DNA of 64,000 bases from assembly GCA_037178625.1 (NCBI GenBank), contig CM074149.1, forward strand, positions 62,001-126,000, given 5' to 3'. The DNA comes from Skeletonema tropicum. Lineage: Eukaryota; Bacillariophyta; Thalassiosirophyceae; Thalassiosirales; Thalassiosiraceae. Positions 41,010 to 51,536 of this stretch are shown here, one piece after another (within the stretch, counting starts at the first letter, position 1; each line of letters starts with the position of its first letter). The notes below the pieces were generated by a model. It had not been told where the DNA came from. It searched no databases and saw only the letters and a list, made by a program, of their open reading frames with translations. The position numbers and the translations under genes are program-made.

Positions 41010-42008
41010 CTAGCCTTCGACCAAAAACTTATTCAGTCTGCAGTTCGGACATCGACAGACATCTTTGTCCTTGTTTGCCACTTTGGTCCTGTTCTCACTT
41101 TTCATCTCGTCTTGAGCAGCTTTATGTGCACGTAACGCCTTTGCGAAATCGTCTTTCGTTATATGCCCATCCAAGTAACCCGCTCTGATCGCCATTAAAG
41201 CTTTATCGTTTCCTTGTGCCGCCGAAATTATATAGTGTTTTCTTGATGCCTCCATATTACCCGCACCTGCTTCTAAAACACCAAGATTAGCGCGTGCCAT
41301 GCAATGGCCTCCCTTTGCTGCAATTTTGTAGTAATGAAAAACTTTCTTCATATCTTTCGCCACGCCATCGACCTGCTCCTTCACATACGGGTTGTACGCA
41401 TCAGCGAGTAGGGCACTCGCTTCAATACTGCCAAGCTCAGCAGCCTGAGTCCATAGTTCAATTGCCTTGTTGACATCACGTGAAACGCCACTACCCTTCT
41501 CATAGCGGATTGCAAGATAGTTCATAGCATTGGCATCTTTCATATTAGAACGTTTCTGCAACCTTTTGATTTCCTCTTGAGATGATGTCGGTGCCAGCGT
41601 CCTGCAGAATGGGCACGTAGGGTAGATTTCCTCATCTGTTACATCAGCATTACTATCCGCCCAGTTTTCACAATGAGTATCATGATGTGCATCGAGACAT
41701 CCATCACACAGCATTTTCCCACAGCATGATTGATACTTCTGCTGCTGAATTGGTGGCAAAATATAGCAGCATAGGGGACAATCTTCATTCGGAGGAGGCT
41801 GTGCGAACAAAGTTTCGTCGCGTATTTCAGCTGCTCGTTTCCTACACTCCTTTTTATGCCGAGGGCGGTGTGCAATTTGGCAATCCCGATTGCAATACTT
41901 GACCATATTGCATGCTGTGCATGCCTTCAACTTGTTGTCTTCTCCTCCTTCCTTGCCGCATGCGGCGCATAACGAAATTATCTCAGTTGCGATGGATGAC
42001 ATGTGCAT
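41010..42008 (-). CDS. MYND zinc-finger, RING-like, Sel1-repeat protein
   Basis: The first ATG (MHMSSIATEIISLC) is at 42008; the frame is open further upstream only from a TTG. Residues ~14-55 form a MYND finger (CAACGKEGG, ACTACNMVKYCNRDCQIAH, HKKEC). Residues ~75-130 form a RING-like Cys-rich module (CPLCCYILPP, SCCGKMLCDGC, CPFCRTLAP). Sel1 repeats follow (AMNYLAIRYEKGSGVSRDVN, KAIELWTQAAELGSIEASAL, HYYKIAAKGGHCMARANLGV), then the family tail KDDFAKALRAHKAAQDEMKS. The last residues include CRCPNCRLNKF, perhaps an extra Cys knuckle. It is a homolog of the 19166 protein, which lacks the MYND part. Protein-protein interaction or ubiquitin-linked roles are plausible. Confidence 0.88.
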   Translation of the reverse strand: MHMSSIATEIISLCAACGKEGGEDNKLKACTACNMVKYCNRDCQIAHRPRHKKECRKRAAEIRDETLFAQPPPNEDCPLCCYILPPIQQQKYQSCCGKMLCDGCLDAHHDTHCENWADSNADVTDEEIYPTCPFCRTLAPTSSQEEIKRLQKRSNMKDANAMNYLAIRYEKGSGVSRDVNKAIELWTQAAELGSIEASALLADAYNPYVKEQVDGVAKDMKKVFHYYKIAAKGGHCMARANLGVLEAGAGNMEASRKHYIISAAQGNDKALMAIRAGYLDGHITKDDFAKALRAHKAAQDEMKSENRTKVANKDKDVCRCPNCRLNKFLVEG

Positions 42009-42409
42009 AATAAACGAGTCCGATCTCCGATCCTTGTAGATTAGAGGCTCCTGCCTATCCAAGTAGCATGTAGCATGGAGCGCAGCGTACGTAACTTGCT
42101 TTGGCTTTCACCAAAAATTTGGAAGACAAATGGAAATAAATCACGGTGGTTCACGCGAAGGCGTAATTCGACGTTCAACGTCTGTTGTCTCTTCTCTAGC
42201 CTTGATGATAAATATTACAAAAATTAGACAGACAGACTGTAAAATCAAAATAAAACCATGAGCACGATCACTTGCTGTCACTTACGTACTTCTGTCACGA
42301 TTCTCTTGCGGATCAAAACGAAAAGAACGATGGACGTGGACGATAAAGTATAGTACGATGCGATGGTGACTCTCATCCGATCTCACCAAAAGCAGAAGCC
42401 CCGCCGCCA
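42009..42409. other. Upstream region of the MYND gene
   Basis: No gene recognised. Confidence 0.5.
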
Positions 42410-42721
42410 GTGCAAAAGTATCGGCGGCGGCGGAAGATACAGCAAAAACAAAGAAATCTAAAGTGCCTCTATGCAATTATTCCAGCTGTGCACGCCTGGT
42501 GTGCACAGCATCCCTCGCCTCTCTGCTGGAGGCACGGTGCACAAGACGTAGTTTGCAAATATTCCGGATGTGACGAGAGAGGCATCCTGTCGCGCTTGTG
42601 CTCCGATCATGGTGGATTGGTAGAAACTGCCACGTTGCAATTCGCCTGCGCCCCAGCCACCTTTAGCGCTGATCTCCTGATGAGTCTGAACAGGACGAAA
42701 GCTTTGATCCCACAAGCTTGA
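42410..42721 (+). pseudogene. Relic of a C-x4-C-x9-C-x2-H zinc-finger gene
   Basis: The frame has no ATG at its start and encodes PLCWRHGAQ followed by VCKYSGCDERGILSRLCSDH. The second part fits the finger spacing of the 23340 gene exactly (Cys, 4, Cys, 9, Cys, 2, His, then Gly). The first part matches the end of a preceding finger. What follows (LVETATLQFACAPATFSADL) shows no further finger. It is probably a gene fragment. Confidence 0.5.
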
Positions 42722-42805
42722 GCTCTCAGCGAATTGCATTGAATTCGAGTTATATAGTTAGATCTTGTTCCATCATAACGGTATAAGATTTAGTATTTTC
42801 GCCCC

Positions 42806-44110
42806 TACATTTATTAACAGAACTTCATCCTCCTTTTACGAAGCTGCGGGAAGAGCCGTCTTAAGAGTCTGAACAGGACGAAAAGTGTTGCCACACTTTA
42901 CGATGCAAGCTCGTGCCTTGTAATTTGGAATAGTAAAGAGTGTTATCAGTCTACTTTCGCCTGTAAAACATAGCCGTACAATCAAACCTTAGAAGTCTTC
43001 AAAATTGTCCCCAATCAAATCACACGCACGCAACATCTTTTGCAATTCAAACCCATTCATCACTAATTCTTGTACAGATGCAGGATATTCCACCTGCTTC
43101 TAAAAAACGTCAGGAGGCCCCGAGGGCCCACGTGTTGCAGCATGCCACAGATGACCCACAAGCACCACAACTGTACATTTTTTCATTACTCTTTGTCAGG
43201 ACCATACGGGCACGGCCTGCCACCATGCTTTCTCCTCTCCTCTTCCGGTGGGGGAGATCTCCATCCATTCCCATAGTTCGTTCGAAGGATTTGATCCGGG
43301 TTGGGTGGGAAATTCATGGCATATTGGCCATCGTACACAAGTTTCCGTTCGGTAGGAAGCAAATCCTTGTAATAATGACGGCACCTGCTCCACTCCAACA
43401 TGCTACCATCCTCTATTGCCTGGAATAAATAAAGGTCCATATACGGGAATCCCAAATTCCACCTCCCATCCCACCCATCAATAGCTTGACGATACCGTTC
43501 TTCGTCATAAGCCCACTTCTTCAACCCTCCATTTGCAAACTCCGGATTGATACACATTCGATTGATATCCGAATACTGATGTGACATTCCAGTTTTCTCA
43601 CCATCCCACAACATCACCAATGCATTCATTGCCTCCTCGGAATGTAGCATTATATCCCCGTCAGCACTCCAGGGTATAAATCGATCCGCTCGACGCAAGC
43701 CCAGTAAAGACCCAAACGCTACATGGTAATCCAATCCCAGTGCACTCATTTCCTCATCAAAGATACGATTCATGTCACGAAGCACGTGCGTACAGCACGG
43801 TGGTTTGTCTCCGTTATAATTTGTCTCATCTCCGTTATCACACTCGGTCACATTTTGATTGCAATCGAATAACAGACAGTTGGACCCCTTTAATGTTTTG
43901 GGCACTTCATCGAGATATTTCCGTCCAATTCGATCGGTGCTGAAGGAGGACAGATGGGTGCGTAGCGGATATTTGGGTAGCGAGTCTCCCGTTCCCTCTG
44001 TGGGTGCTTTGAGCACTGTTGAGTTTGAGTGTGGGTCGAATGACGAGTTTCCCTGTTGTTGTGTTCGGAAGCACCCCTCAATAGATGCTTTGAGCTCTGT
44101 TGATTGAGGA
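42806..44110. repeat. Segmental duplication, copy A (partner 49266-50530)
   Basis: Both copies contain AACAGAACTTCATCCTCCTT, GTGTTGCCACACTTTACG, CAGATGCAGGATATTCCACC and most of the LicD-like coding region, with small differences. The orientation is the same. Similarity fades inside the N-terminal coding part, where the two proteins differ. Confidence 0.9.
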
Positions 44111-44301
44111 TCGAACGTCACACTTAGATGAACCATCCGCACGAATTGATATCCAATCAAGATGGCACATGCTACCTTCGCCGCCGTGAGAGGGGCCGAT
44201 TTTTTATTGAAATATTTTGAGTATGTCCTTTCACCACCGTTTGCACCAAATGATGAAGGCAAGACTACATTATTGCTGTTGAAATGATTAGGTCTCCTCA
44301 T
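43186..44301 (-). CDS. LicD/fukutin-family phosphotransferase-like protein, paralog A
   Basis: A frame of 371 codons. Residues ~40-57 (AAKVACAILIGYQFVRMV) form one hydrophobic segment near the N-terminus, fitting a type II Golgi membrane anchor. A Ser/Thr-rich stem follows. The catalytic-type core starts near residue 175: MNRIFDEEMSALGLDYHVAF, then GSLLGLRRADRFIPWSADGD (residues ~197-216), the LicD signature with the D-x-D acidic pair. Further on is FPYMDLYLFQAIEDGSMLEW. LicD/FKRP proteins transfer phospho-sugar alcohols or phosphocholine to glycans. Cys-rich CDNGDETNYNG and PPCCTHVLRD precede the core. Paralog B at 49650 lacks part of the stem. Confidence 0.85.
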   Translation of the reverse strand: MRRPNHFNSNNVVLPSSFGANGGERTYSKYFNKKSAPLTAAKVACAILIGYQFVRMVHLSVTFDPQSTELKASIEGCFRTQQQGNSSFDPHSNSTVLKAPTEGTGDSLPKYPLRTHLSSFSTDRIGRKYLDEVPKTLKGSNCLLFDCNQNVTECDNGDETNYNGDKPPCCTHVLRDMNRIFDEEMSALGLDYHVAFGSLLGLRRADRFIPWSADGDIMLHSEEAMNALVMLWDGEKTGMSHQYSDINRMCINPEFANGGLKKWAYDEERYRQAIDGWDGRWNLGFPYMDLYLFQAIEDGSMLEWSRCRHYYKDLLPTERKLVYDGQYAMNFPPNPDQILRTNYGNGWRSPPPEEERRKHGGRPCPYGPDKE

Positions 44302-44586
44302 CTTTTACTCTTCACTCCTTCAGTAAAAGTACAGCTCGTCGAATATGTATAGTACATGGAGGCGATTATGTGGACATGGAAATCTCATTGCTCTACATTG
44401 CTGTAATAGGAGTATTGTACATAAGTGTTGTACACCTACTATCTATGACATGTATTATGATGTATTCTTTAATATTACTAGCCTCGCTGACGCTCGTCTA
44501 GCCGCTGCGCGGGTTTTCTAAATAAGAGAGGAGGCACCGGCTATCTACCTACTACGATATTGATTGTGTCTACTTATATACATAGC
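44302..44586. other. Intergenic
   Basis: Upstream region of the LicD-like gene. No other feature recognised. Confidence 0.5.
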
Positions 44587-44715
44587 AGGGGGGGTGTCCC
44601 CCCCTGAACAATCAAATCTAAGCCAATCAAAGAAAGAGTCAATCGAAAATTCTAAAAACGGGGGGGGCAAGGGGGGGTGTCCCCCCCTGAACAATCAAAT
44701 CTAAGCCAATTAAAA
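44587..44715. repeat. Tandem duplication with G7/C7 hairpins
   Basis: AGGGGGGG-TGT-CCCCCCCT occurs at 44587-44605 and again at 44670-44688. Each is followed by GAACAATCAAATCTAAGCCA. A third, partial match (CAAAGAAAGAGTC-ATCGAAAAT) lies at 44753-44776. The hairpins are perfect 8-bp stems made almost only of G:C. Confidence 0.9.
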
Positions 44716-44812
44716 ATTAGAACCCTATTTCTTGACACTCCACATCACACGTCCAAAGAAAGAGTCGATCGAAAATGCCCGTGAAGGCCAAAGGACACGC
44801 CAAAGGGCCCGG

Positions 44813-44870
44813 ACAGAACGACAGAACGACAGAACGACAGAACGACAGAACGACCGAACGACCGAACGAC
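44813..44870 (+). repeat. 8-bp tandem repeat ACAGAACG/ACCGAACG
   Basis: About five ACAGAACG units are followed by two ACCGAACG units, a simple minisatellite without coding support. Confidence 0.95.
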
Positions 44871-46656
44871 TTAGCTCCTCTCATTATTTAGATTTTCCCA
44901 ACTTCAAGCAACTTACTTCTATGTACTCCTACCACGCTGATTACCGCGATATCCCTCTAGTTGGATACTTAGGTTGGAGCTAGTCGCTAGTCGACTAGCT
45001 ACGAAACGTACTGATTCCCATGTAGATTTCTACACAGCTAGTCACAAGCTAGTCACGGTGCTAATAATCCAATTTAGATGTCGTTCCGTTTTCTTCACAA
45101 AGGAACTCAATATATATCACAAGATTGCCAATACCACAACAAAATTGCCCACAACATGGCCACCATGGCGTTCCGCTCCCTACGGGCGCTTCTATTGCAT
45201 GGACAAAGCTGTTTGAACAATATTATCGACTCAGTACGTCGATACAGTCATGGTTGACAACATGGGTCATTATTTTAGCATCTGCATAGTGTGCAATCAT
45301 TATCGTAATAATTGCAAATTCTGTATACCAATTATCATCGATGGACCGATGGATCGTCCAAGATCAATGATATTGAGATAAACGTCGTCGTCCTGTTGCA
45401 TACGACGGTATAGGATTTTTGCATCTTGTTTTCTACTGCTGTTCGGGTCGATGCGGCGGTGCAATATGCTTGCTGTACATTGTTGTGTGTTTTAATGTTC
45501 GGAAGCACTGATGTGGAGAACTTGTGTTCCATCACTCAACATAAGTCGGATCAACACACTCTCTCTTTATTGCATGAGGTCAAGAGCAACCCCCCACGCG
45601 GACACCGCTTATTGAATCGTAATGACACGATATTGTGCCCAGTTTATTGTTGATTAGACATTTTGCCATCACACACGAAGGATAAGGCCGACAGGCCGAT
45701 CTTTTGTGAACCACCAAACCGAAGTTTCCATACTAACGAAGGCCTACGATCACAGACGGCTCATCCTCAGCGGCGATTATTGCAGCATCCTATCATAAAC
45801 TTTATGATTGTTGCCTACGCATGCCACTTTTATTAATGCTACTCATTTGATGCAGTAAAGACCGTCATAGGTGAGAGAGGCGTGTTTTGTCATGACAACA
45901 CAAGATATAAAAAGGCAGCATTGGCTTACACAATCGCAATATATACGCACTTCCGCCTCACCAACCGATCATGCCAATCATGATAAGTAGACGTGCGGAG
46001 TAATAATTATCGCTGGATTGCCTCTCCCAATCAATTGTTGTTGTGATAACACGTGCGACTATCTCGGCCCATCTGGGGGGCGGCCGACTAGCTACATGAA
46101 AAACAGTACTATTTGATCGATACGACCGCTTAGAACGCACTTCCACTGCATAAACGTTCTCATATGAACCAATGGGAGTCGACGATACGATAACGGGGAT
46201 AGTTTCCGACATTACAATGGAAAGGGGAGCAAATTGGTCGCCATGGTTGGGATGTCATTGGTTTTTGGAGGTCGAAGTTCCTCGAAGTTGAAGGGTTTTT
46301 TGAATTCCTACCGTAGATTTTTGGTACGATACATATTTCTACGGCAAAAAAATTCCACACAAGACTCAAGGGCATCGTAGTGCCCTCTTGAAAGGCACCT
46401 TTCAACCAATATCAATGCAAACCCTGGATGGGCGGCCTGCCCAGACTATTGTCGAAGGGGTCGGTGTCCTCTATTAGGACATTCTGACGGGTCTTGTACA
46501 ATAGGCAGGGTCGTGTAAGGGCCTTTTCTGCTAGTCACCTTGCCAGTCACACAGGCCCGTGACTAGCTCCAACCTATAACCACTCTAGTGAGTGGTGCGT
46601 GATGGACGAGGGACTTCGTTTCCATACATATTTTTACACGCCCTTTTTTTTCATCA
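44871..46656. other. Gene-free stretch with short inverted pair
   Basis: TAGGTTGGAGCTAGTC at about 44960 has its exact complement at about 46560-46575. These could be the ends of a 1.6-kb element, but I saw no target duplication and no transposase. The frames inside have no recognisable motifs. Confidence 0.4.
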
Positions 46657-47183
46657 TAAAGGCCGTGCGCCGCGCCAAAATCTTCGTTTTTTGGAACCGG
46701 TGCCTTTTTTCAATTTTTTTTGTTAGTGAAATGCTCTAGCTTTGGGCCACAATGGCCAAAATTATATTTTGGGGAGTTGCCGAATATGCTTTTCCAGTAT
46801 CGCCATCCTTTTGTCGACCATAATGGGGGTTCTATACATGTGTTGGCTGTAAAATAATTCCAATGCTCCGCTGAGAAATGCATGTGAGAGTCCACTAGCT
46901 TTTTGCTGCACAAATTTGGCAGGCCATCAGCCATCAAAGCTAGTACCAAGCTAGAGAGCACCTTCAAATGCATATTTCGACGAAAATATAAGGCTTCACC
47001 ACCTGCTCCTCAGTATATATACTCTCATAATAGTCACCTAAAGGATAGTATCTCGGGACAAGCATGTAAACCACTTCCCTGAAACTTAATTTTGGCCACC
47101 ATGGCCCAAAGCTAGAGCATTTCACTAACAAAAAATTGCGGGAAAGGCTCCGGTTCCAAAAAATCGACGCGCACGGCCTTTAT
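46657..47183. mobile_element. ~527-bp foldback element
   Basis: The left arm 46657-46774 and the right arm 47086-47183 are imperfect reverse complements: ATAAAGGCCGTGCGC against GCGCACGGCCTTTAT, and TAGTGAAATGCTCTAGCTTT against AAAGCTAGAGCATTTCACTA. About 310 bp of unique DNA lie between them. No coding capacity. It is a MITE or foldback element. Confidence 0.85.
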
Positions 47184-49265
47184 TCATCACACAATTAACA
47201 ACTCACAAATAGGCGACACAACACTACCATCATGTTGAGCCGCCAAGCCACAGCACGATCAAATAGGATTCTTACACATCATCAAGCCATGATCTGAATC
47301 AGTTTTTCACGTAGAGAACGCTGGTGTAGTCGAAAGGCTACGAAATTGAGAACTTACAGACGTATCCGCGGCTATATCGAAGGCGTCGATTTTTGGAATA
47401 TTTCGGTGGAGGTGGCAAATACCGTCAACGACGAAACACAATAAACGATTCACAAGGCCCCCAAGGCACTCAGTACATTATATTTATATTGGGAATCGAT
47501 ATGGGTGGTCATAACACCATGGTATTTGTCTTGAAATCACTTGTAGGCCATGTCTTTTGGGTGTAATATTTCATCTTTGTGAACAGAGTCATGTGTTGGC
47601 ATAAAACCTCAATTGGAGGTATTCACCGATGCAACTACACATAATATCGCTCTCTCCTGTCCAAACAATCTTTATGGTCTAGTGCCTATGTGGTAACGCA
47701 AGATCAAAGCCGCTGTGCTCTCTATTATCTCTGCAGCCTGTACTTCTTAATCTAATCAACATGTTTTCTCCAGAGAGACAACATACGATATGTGCTTGTG
47801 TAGAGGTCGTGCCTATTATGATAAAGATATCATTAATATTAGGATTATAATATGTAAACTCTGTTTCTATTTCTTATGATTATGTAGATTGTTGCATAAG
47901 TCAGCAGGAAGATACATCTTACACCCTGGCTGCGTCAAATACTTCTACTTACTGACAAACCTCCAAAGATAATAATGTTGCCACACCCTTCAGACAGCAC
48001 TTCTCAACTCTCATCTGACCGCCTAACTTCCAGAATGATGACTTTACCGTTTGTTTGTCCTTCTAGTCTCTAGTCATCTCGTCTTCCTAATAGCAGATGG
48101 TTATAGAGTAGATGCTTCACCCACACCTTCACCCAGAACAGAATGCCGCCTCTTTGCATTTCCTGGTCCTGACGCCATCTCATTACTACCTAAAGGATTG
48201 GCTATCACCCTTTCACTCTGCTGCAACCAGTCCCAAGTGTGTTGTTGTAATCTTGCTTCCATTTCCCTCATCATATTATTGCTGAATTTGTTTCTCTGCA
48301 TCTGGCCACCAATGGCCATGAAAAAAAGCAACTCTGGATGAGCCATATTGCCACCTGCCCTCAATGTAATCGAGTAATATCGGTTTGTCGTGTTGTGTCG
48401 AAGACATTGTACCTATCTTCCCGGTTGCAAGACAATGCACTCGCTTCCTCAATATATTGTTACTTCACTCCAGAACCTACCACATCATGTGCAACAACCT
48501 CTCTATATTTGGCCTGCCATGACAAAAGCTCCAACCACAACGCTTCTGTAGAGCATGTCTATTGTTTTGATGTAACCTATCACCATTTCAGTGCTGATAT
48601 ACCCACTTCATCCTCCCCACCTAAAGTGCCCATTTTGTGTTGTAATCATGGTGCCCGCGTAGGTGAGCCATGCCGACAGTTCTAGACGGTTTGAACGGTA
48701 GCCGCCTCGTCTAATGTCGCTATATATCATATAGAGTGCCAGGTTGTCGAGTAATAGACTGTGCTCATGGCCAGAAGGTCATAGTTGCGTAGGGGGCCTA
48801 TGCAGATATCGCTTTTTATGTAGATAACGGTCACTTTTGTAGGAGGAAACCAAGAAAGATGGTCTGAGATCTTGGAGACAAAATTCCTTCACATCATGGA
48901 GCTATATGGGTCCCCTGAGGTGTCCGCCGCCGGTTTATGGTGGTGCCGACCCCCGTTCCGCTCCGTACCATAGCCGCCACCGTCGCCATGGTTATTGTGT
49001 TCAAAGTGCGGTGAGCCGTTTTGAAAAGTGCTAGCAAAATGAGGGGGCCAAGGCGAGTTTAGTTTGATCGGGCTCCCCGCTCCCCTCTGATTCTGCTACG
49101 CAGATTTCAGGGCGTGTAAAAATCCGGAAATAAACCAAAGTCCCTCCTGTCTTCCTGTGTCGGTAAAAATGGTTGATTTCTCTACCATAGATAGTAGGCA
49201 CGTAGACCTTATACAACTTTTACCGTAGGTACCACCACTTTCACTTCAAATCGCGCTGCTGTGAA
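47184..49265. other. Gene-poor stretch
   Basis: No gene is supported. The minus frame at 48101-48364 (MAHPELLFFMAIGGQMQRNK) looks protein-like over a short stretch and might be a transposon fragment, but no family could be named. Confidence 0.45.
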
Positions 49266-50530
49266 TCAGCGTGCTACATTCATTAACAGAACTTCATCCT
49301 CCTTTTACGAAGCTGCGGGAATAGCCGTCTTAAGAGTCTGAATAGGACTAAAAGTGTTGCCACACTTTACGGATGCAAGCTCGTGCCTTGTAATTTGGAA
49401 TAGTAAAGAGTGTTATCAGTCTAATAGCCGCCCAATCAAACCTTAGAAGTCATCAAAATTATCCCCAATCAAATCATACACACGCAACATCTTTTGCAAT
49501 TCAAACTCATTCATCACTAATTCTTGTACAGATGCAGGATATTCCACCTGCTTCTAAAAAACGACAAGAGGCCCCGAGGGTCCACGTTGCAGCATGCCAC
49601 AGATGGCCAACAAGCACCACAACTAACTTGCTGCACGGTACATTTTTCATTACTCTTTGTCAGGACCATACGGGCACGGCCTGCCACCATGCTTTCTCCT
49701 CTCCTCCTCCGTTGGGGGGAATCTCCAATTACTCCCATAGTTCGTTCGAAGGATTTGATCCGGGTTGGGTGGGAAATTCATGGCAAATTGGCCATCGTAC
49801 ACAAGTTTTCGTTCGGTAGGAAGCAAATCCTTGTAATAATGACGGCACCTGCGCCACTCCAACATGCTACCATCCTCTATTGCCTGGAATAAATAAAGGT
49901 CCATATACGGGAATCCCAAATTCCACTCCCCATCCCACCCATCAATAGCTTGCCGATACCGTTCTTCGTCATAAGCCCACTTCTTCAACCCTCCATTTGC
50001 AAACTCCGGATTGATACACATTCGATTGATATTCGAATGATGATGTGACATTCCAGTTTTCTGACTATCCCACAACATCACCAATGCATTCATTGCCTCC
50101 TCGGAATGTAGCATTATATCCGAATCAGCACTCCAGGGTATAAATCGATCCGCTCGACGTAAGCCCAGTAAAGATCCAAACGCTACATGGTAATCCAATC
50201 CCAGTGCACTCATTTCCTCATCAAAGATACGATTCATGTCACGAAGCACGTGCGTACAGCACGGTGGTTTGTCTCCGTTGTAATTTGTCTCATCTCCGTT
50301 ATCGCACTCTGCCACATCTTGATTGCAATCGAATAACAGACAGTTGGACCCCTCTAATGTTTTGGGCACTTCATCGAGATATTTCCGTCCAATTCGATCG
50401 GTGCTGAAGGAGGACAGATGGGTGCGTAGCGGATATTTGGGTAGCGAGTCTCCCGGTTGTTGTGTTCCGAACCACCCCCCTATGGATGCTTTGAGCTCCT
50501 CAGTTGAGGATCGAATGAAGGGTCGTCTGA
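49266..50530. repeat. Segmental duplication, copy B
   Basis: Partner of 42806-44110, in the same orientation. It includes the LicD-like coding region and its ~380-bp 3' flank. Both copies carry a GGCCCCGAGGG motif, exact in copy A and with one change (GGGTCC) in copy B. Confidence 0.9.
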
Positions 50531-50642
50531 TGGGGGGGGAAGCGTCATTATTATTGGTATTATTGTTGCTGGACAAGAACACTACTAGGTTTAGGACTAC
50601 GGAGGCGCCAGCTGCGATGGCAATGAGAGGGACTTGCTTCAT
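49650..50642 (-). CDS. LicD/fukutin-family phosphotransferase-like protein, paralog B
   Basis: A frame of 330 codons. The N-terminus MKQVPLIAIAAGASVVLNLV is a signal anchor different from that of paralog A. A shorter Asn/Ser-rich stem follows, then a core almost identical to paralog A (MNRIFDEEMSALGLDYHVAF, FGSLLGLRRADRFIPWSADS, FPYMDLYLFQAIEDGSMLEW). The acidic signature reads SADSD instead of SADGD; both Asp residues remain. It probably has the same Golgi glycan-modifying role. The differing anchors with a conserved core suggest the copies acquired new 5' ends after duplication, or diverged fastest there. Confidence 0.85.
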   Translation of the reverse strand: MKQVPLIAIAAGASVVLNLVVFLSSNNNTNNNDASPPIRRPFIRSSTEELKASIGGWFGTQQPGDSLPKYPLRTHLSSFSTDRIGRKYLDEVPKTLEGSNCLLFDCNQDVAECDNGDETNYNGDKPPCCTHVLRDMNRIFDEEMSALGLDYHVAFGSLLGLRRADRFIPWSADSDIMLHSEEAMNALVMLWDSQKTGMSHHHSNINRMCINPEFANGGLKKWAYDEERYRQAIDGWDGEWNLGFPYMDLYLFQAIEDGSMLEWRRCRHYYKDLLPTERKLVYDGQFAMNFPPNPDQILRTNYGSNWRFPPTEEERRKHGGRPCPYGPDKE

Positions 50643-51536
50643 CGCTGGCGGTGTTGTATGCGACTACTACGTTGAGGAGGAAGGAGAACTATTAAGTAAT
50701 GTGACTTAGGGTTAGGGGTTCATGAACTACCTGAGCCTTCATCGTCATCGTTAGATAGATAGATTATTTTAGCCACTCATCTGCAGAAGGAACCTGAACG
50801 GAGGCTCACTCAACAAAGTGTGTTTTATGCTAGTAATTTTACTATTGTGAGAAGTAAACCCTGTGTTTAGGCTACGTACTTACACACACAAAATGTTGCC
50901 ACGAATCACGGTCACGGTCATCCCTCTCGTGAGTCAGGGGTCATTTCCCAGCTAAGTATTCATTCCTACCTACCTATTGTACCTGTTCATTTCCCCGTGA
51001 ACTTGCTCATCCAAACACTTCTGTCATAAATGGGAGTCCTCTTCAGAGGGGTGCTGAGTCCTTCAAGTGACTCAGACAGGTGTCTGAAGATCCTAGTATG
51101 TATGGTGGTTTGATTCCTTATTCCGTTGACCTCAAGTCACGATCGACAATTTCCGGTCATCGTTCATTCATGTATGTGCTAATCCTTCAGTGACTCAGAC
51201 AAGTGTCTGAAGACCCACCCTACAGTTTCGGTCTCGGTACCGATGACCCTCACAAGTCTTGGTAAACAATGTCCGTCCCTATGGCCTGGATACGGGTCAA
51301 ACTGGAGACTTCAGCTACCCAATCGGTAAGAAATGTACATAATTTGGGCAGAAATAGGTAATTTAAAATAGCCACAAGATCTTTGTGCCCCGATGACTGC
51401 CTCCAGCCCAGGGGCTGGTCCGACGACGGAATGAAGCGCAAGAGCAGAGATAGAGAGCAGAGCAAGTTTCCACGCACATACAAAACAAAAGAGTAGTATT
51501 GTAACATGCCATAACTTTTGCATCAAATCTTTCATC
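50643..51536. other. Intergenic
   Basis: It contains a short TTAGGGTTAGGGG word near 50706. The words CCTTCAAGTGACTCAGACAGGTG (51060 region) and a variant at 51187 form a direct repeat with a spacing of about 128 bp. No gene is supported. Confidence 0.5.

Noticed and set aside
44960..46576. A hAT element bounded by TAGGTTGGAGCTAGTC and its complement
   Set aside because: Only 16 bp pair, the adjoining 8-bp flanks do not match, and no transposase motif is seen.
47998..48685. Protein gene on either strand
   Set aside because: Plus and minus frames are short, without start context, splice signals or recognisable domains.
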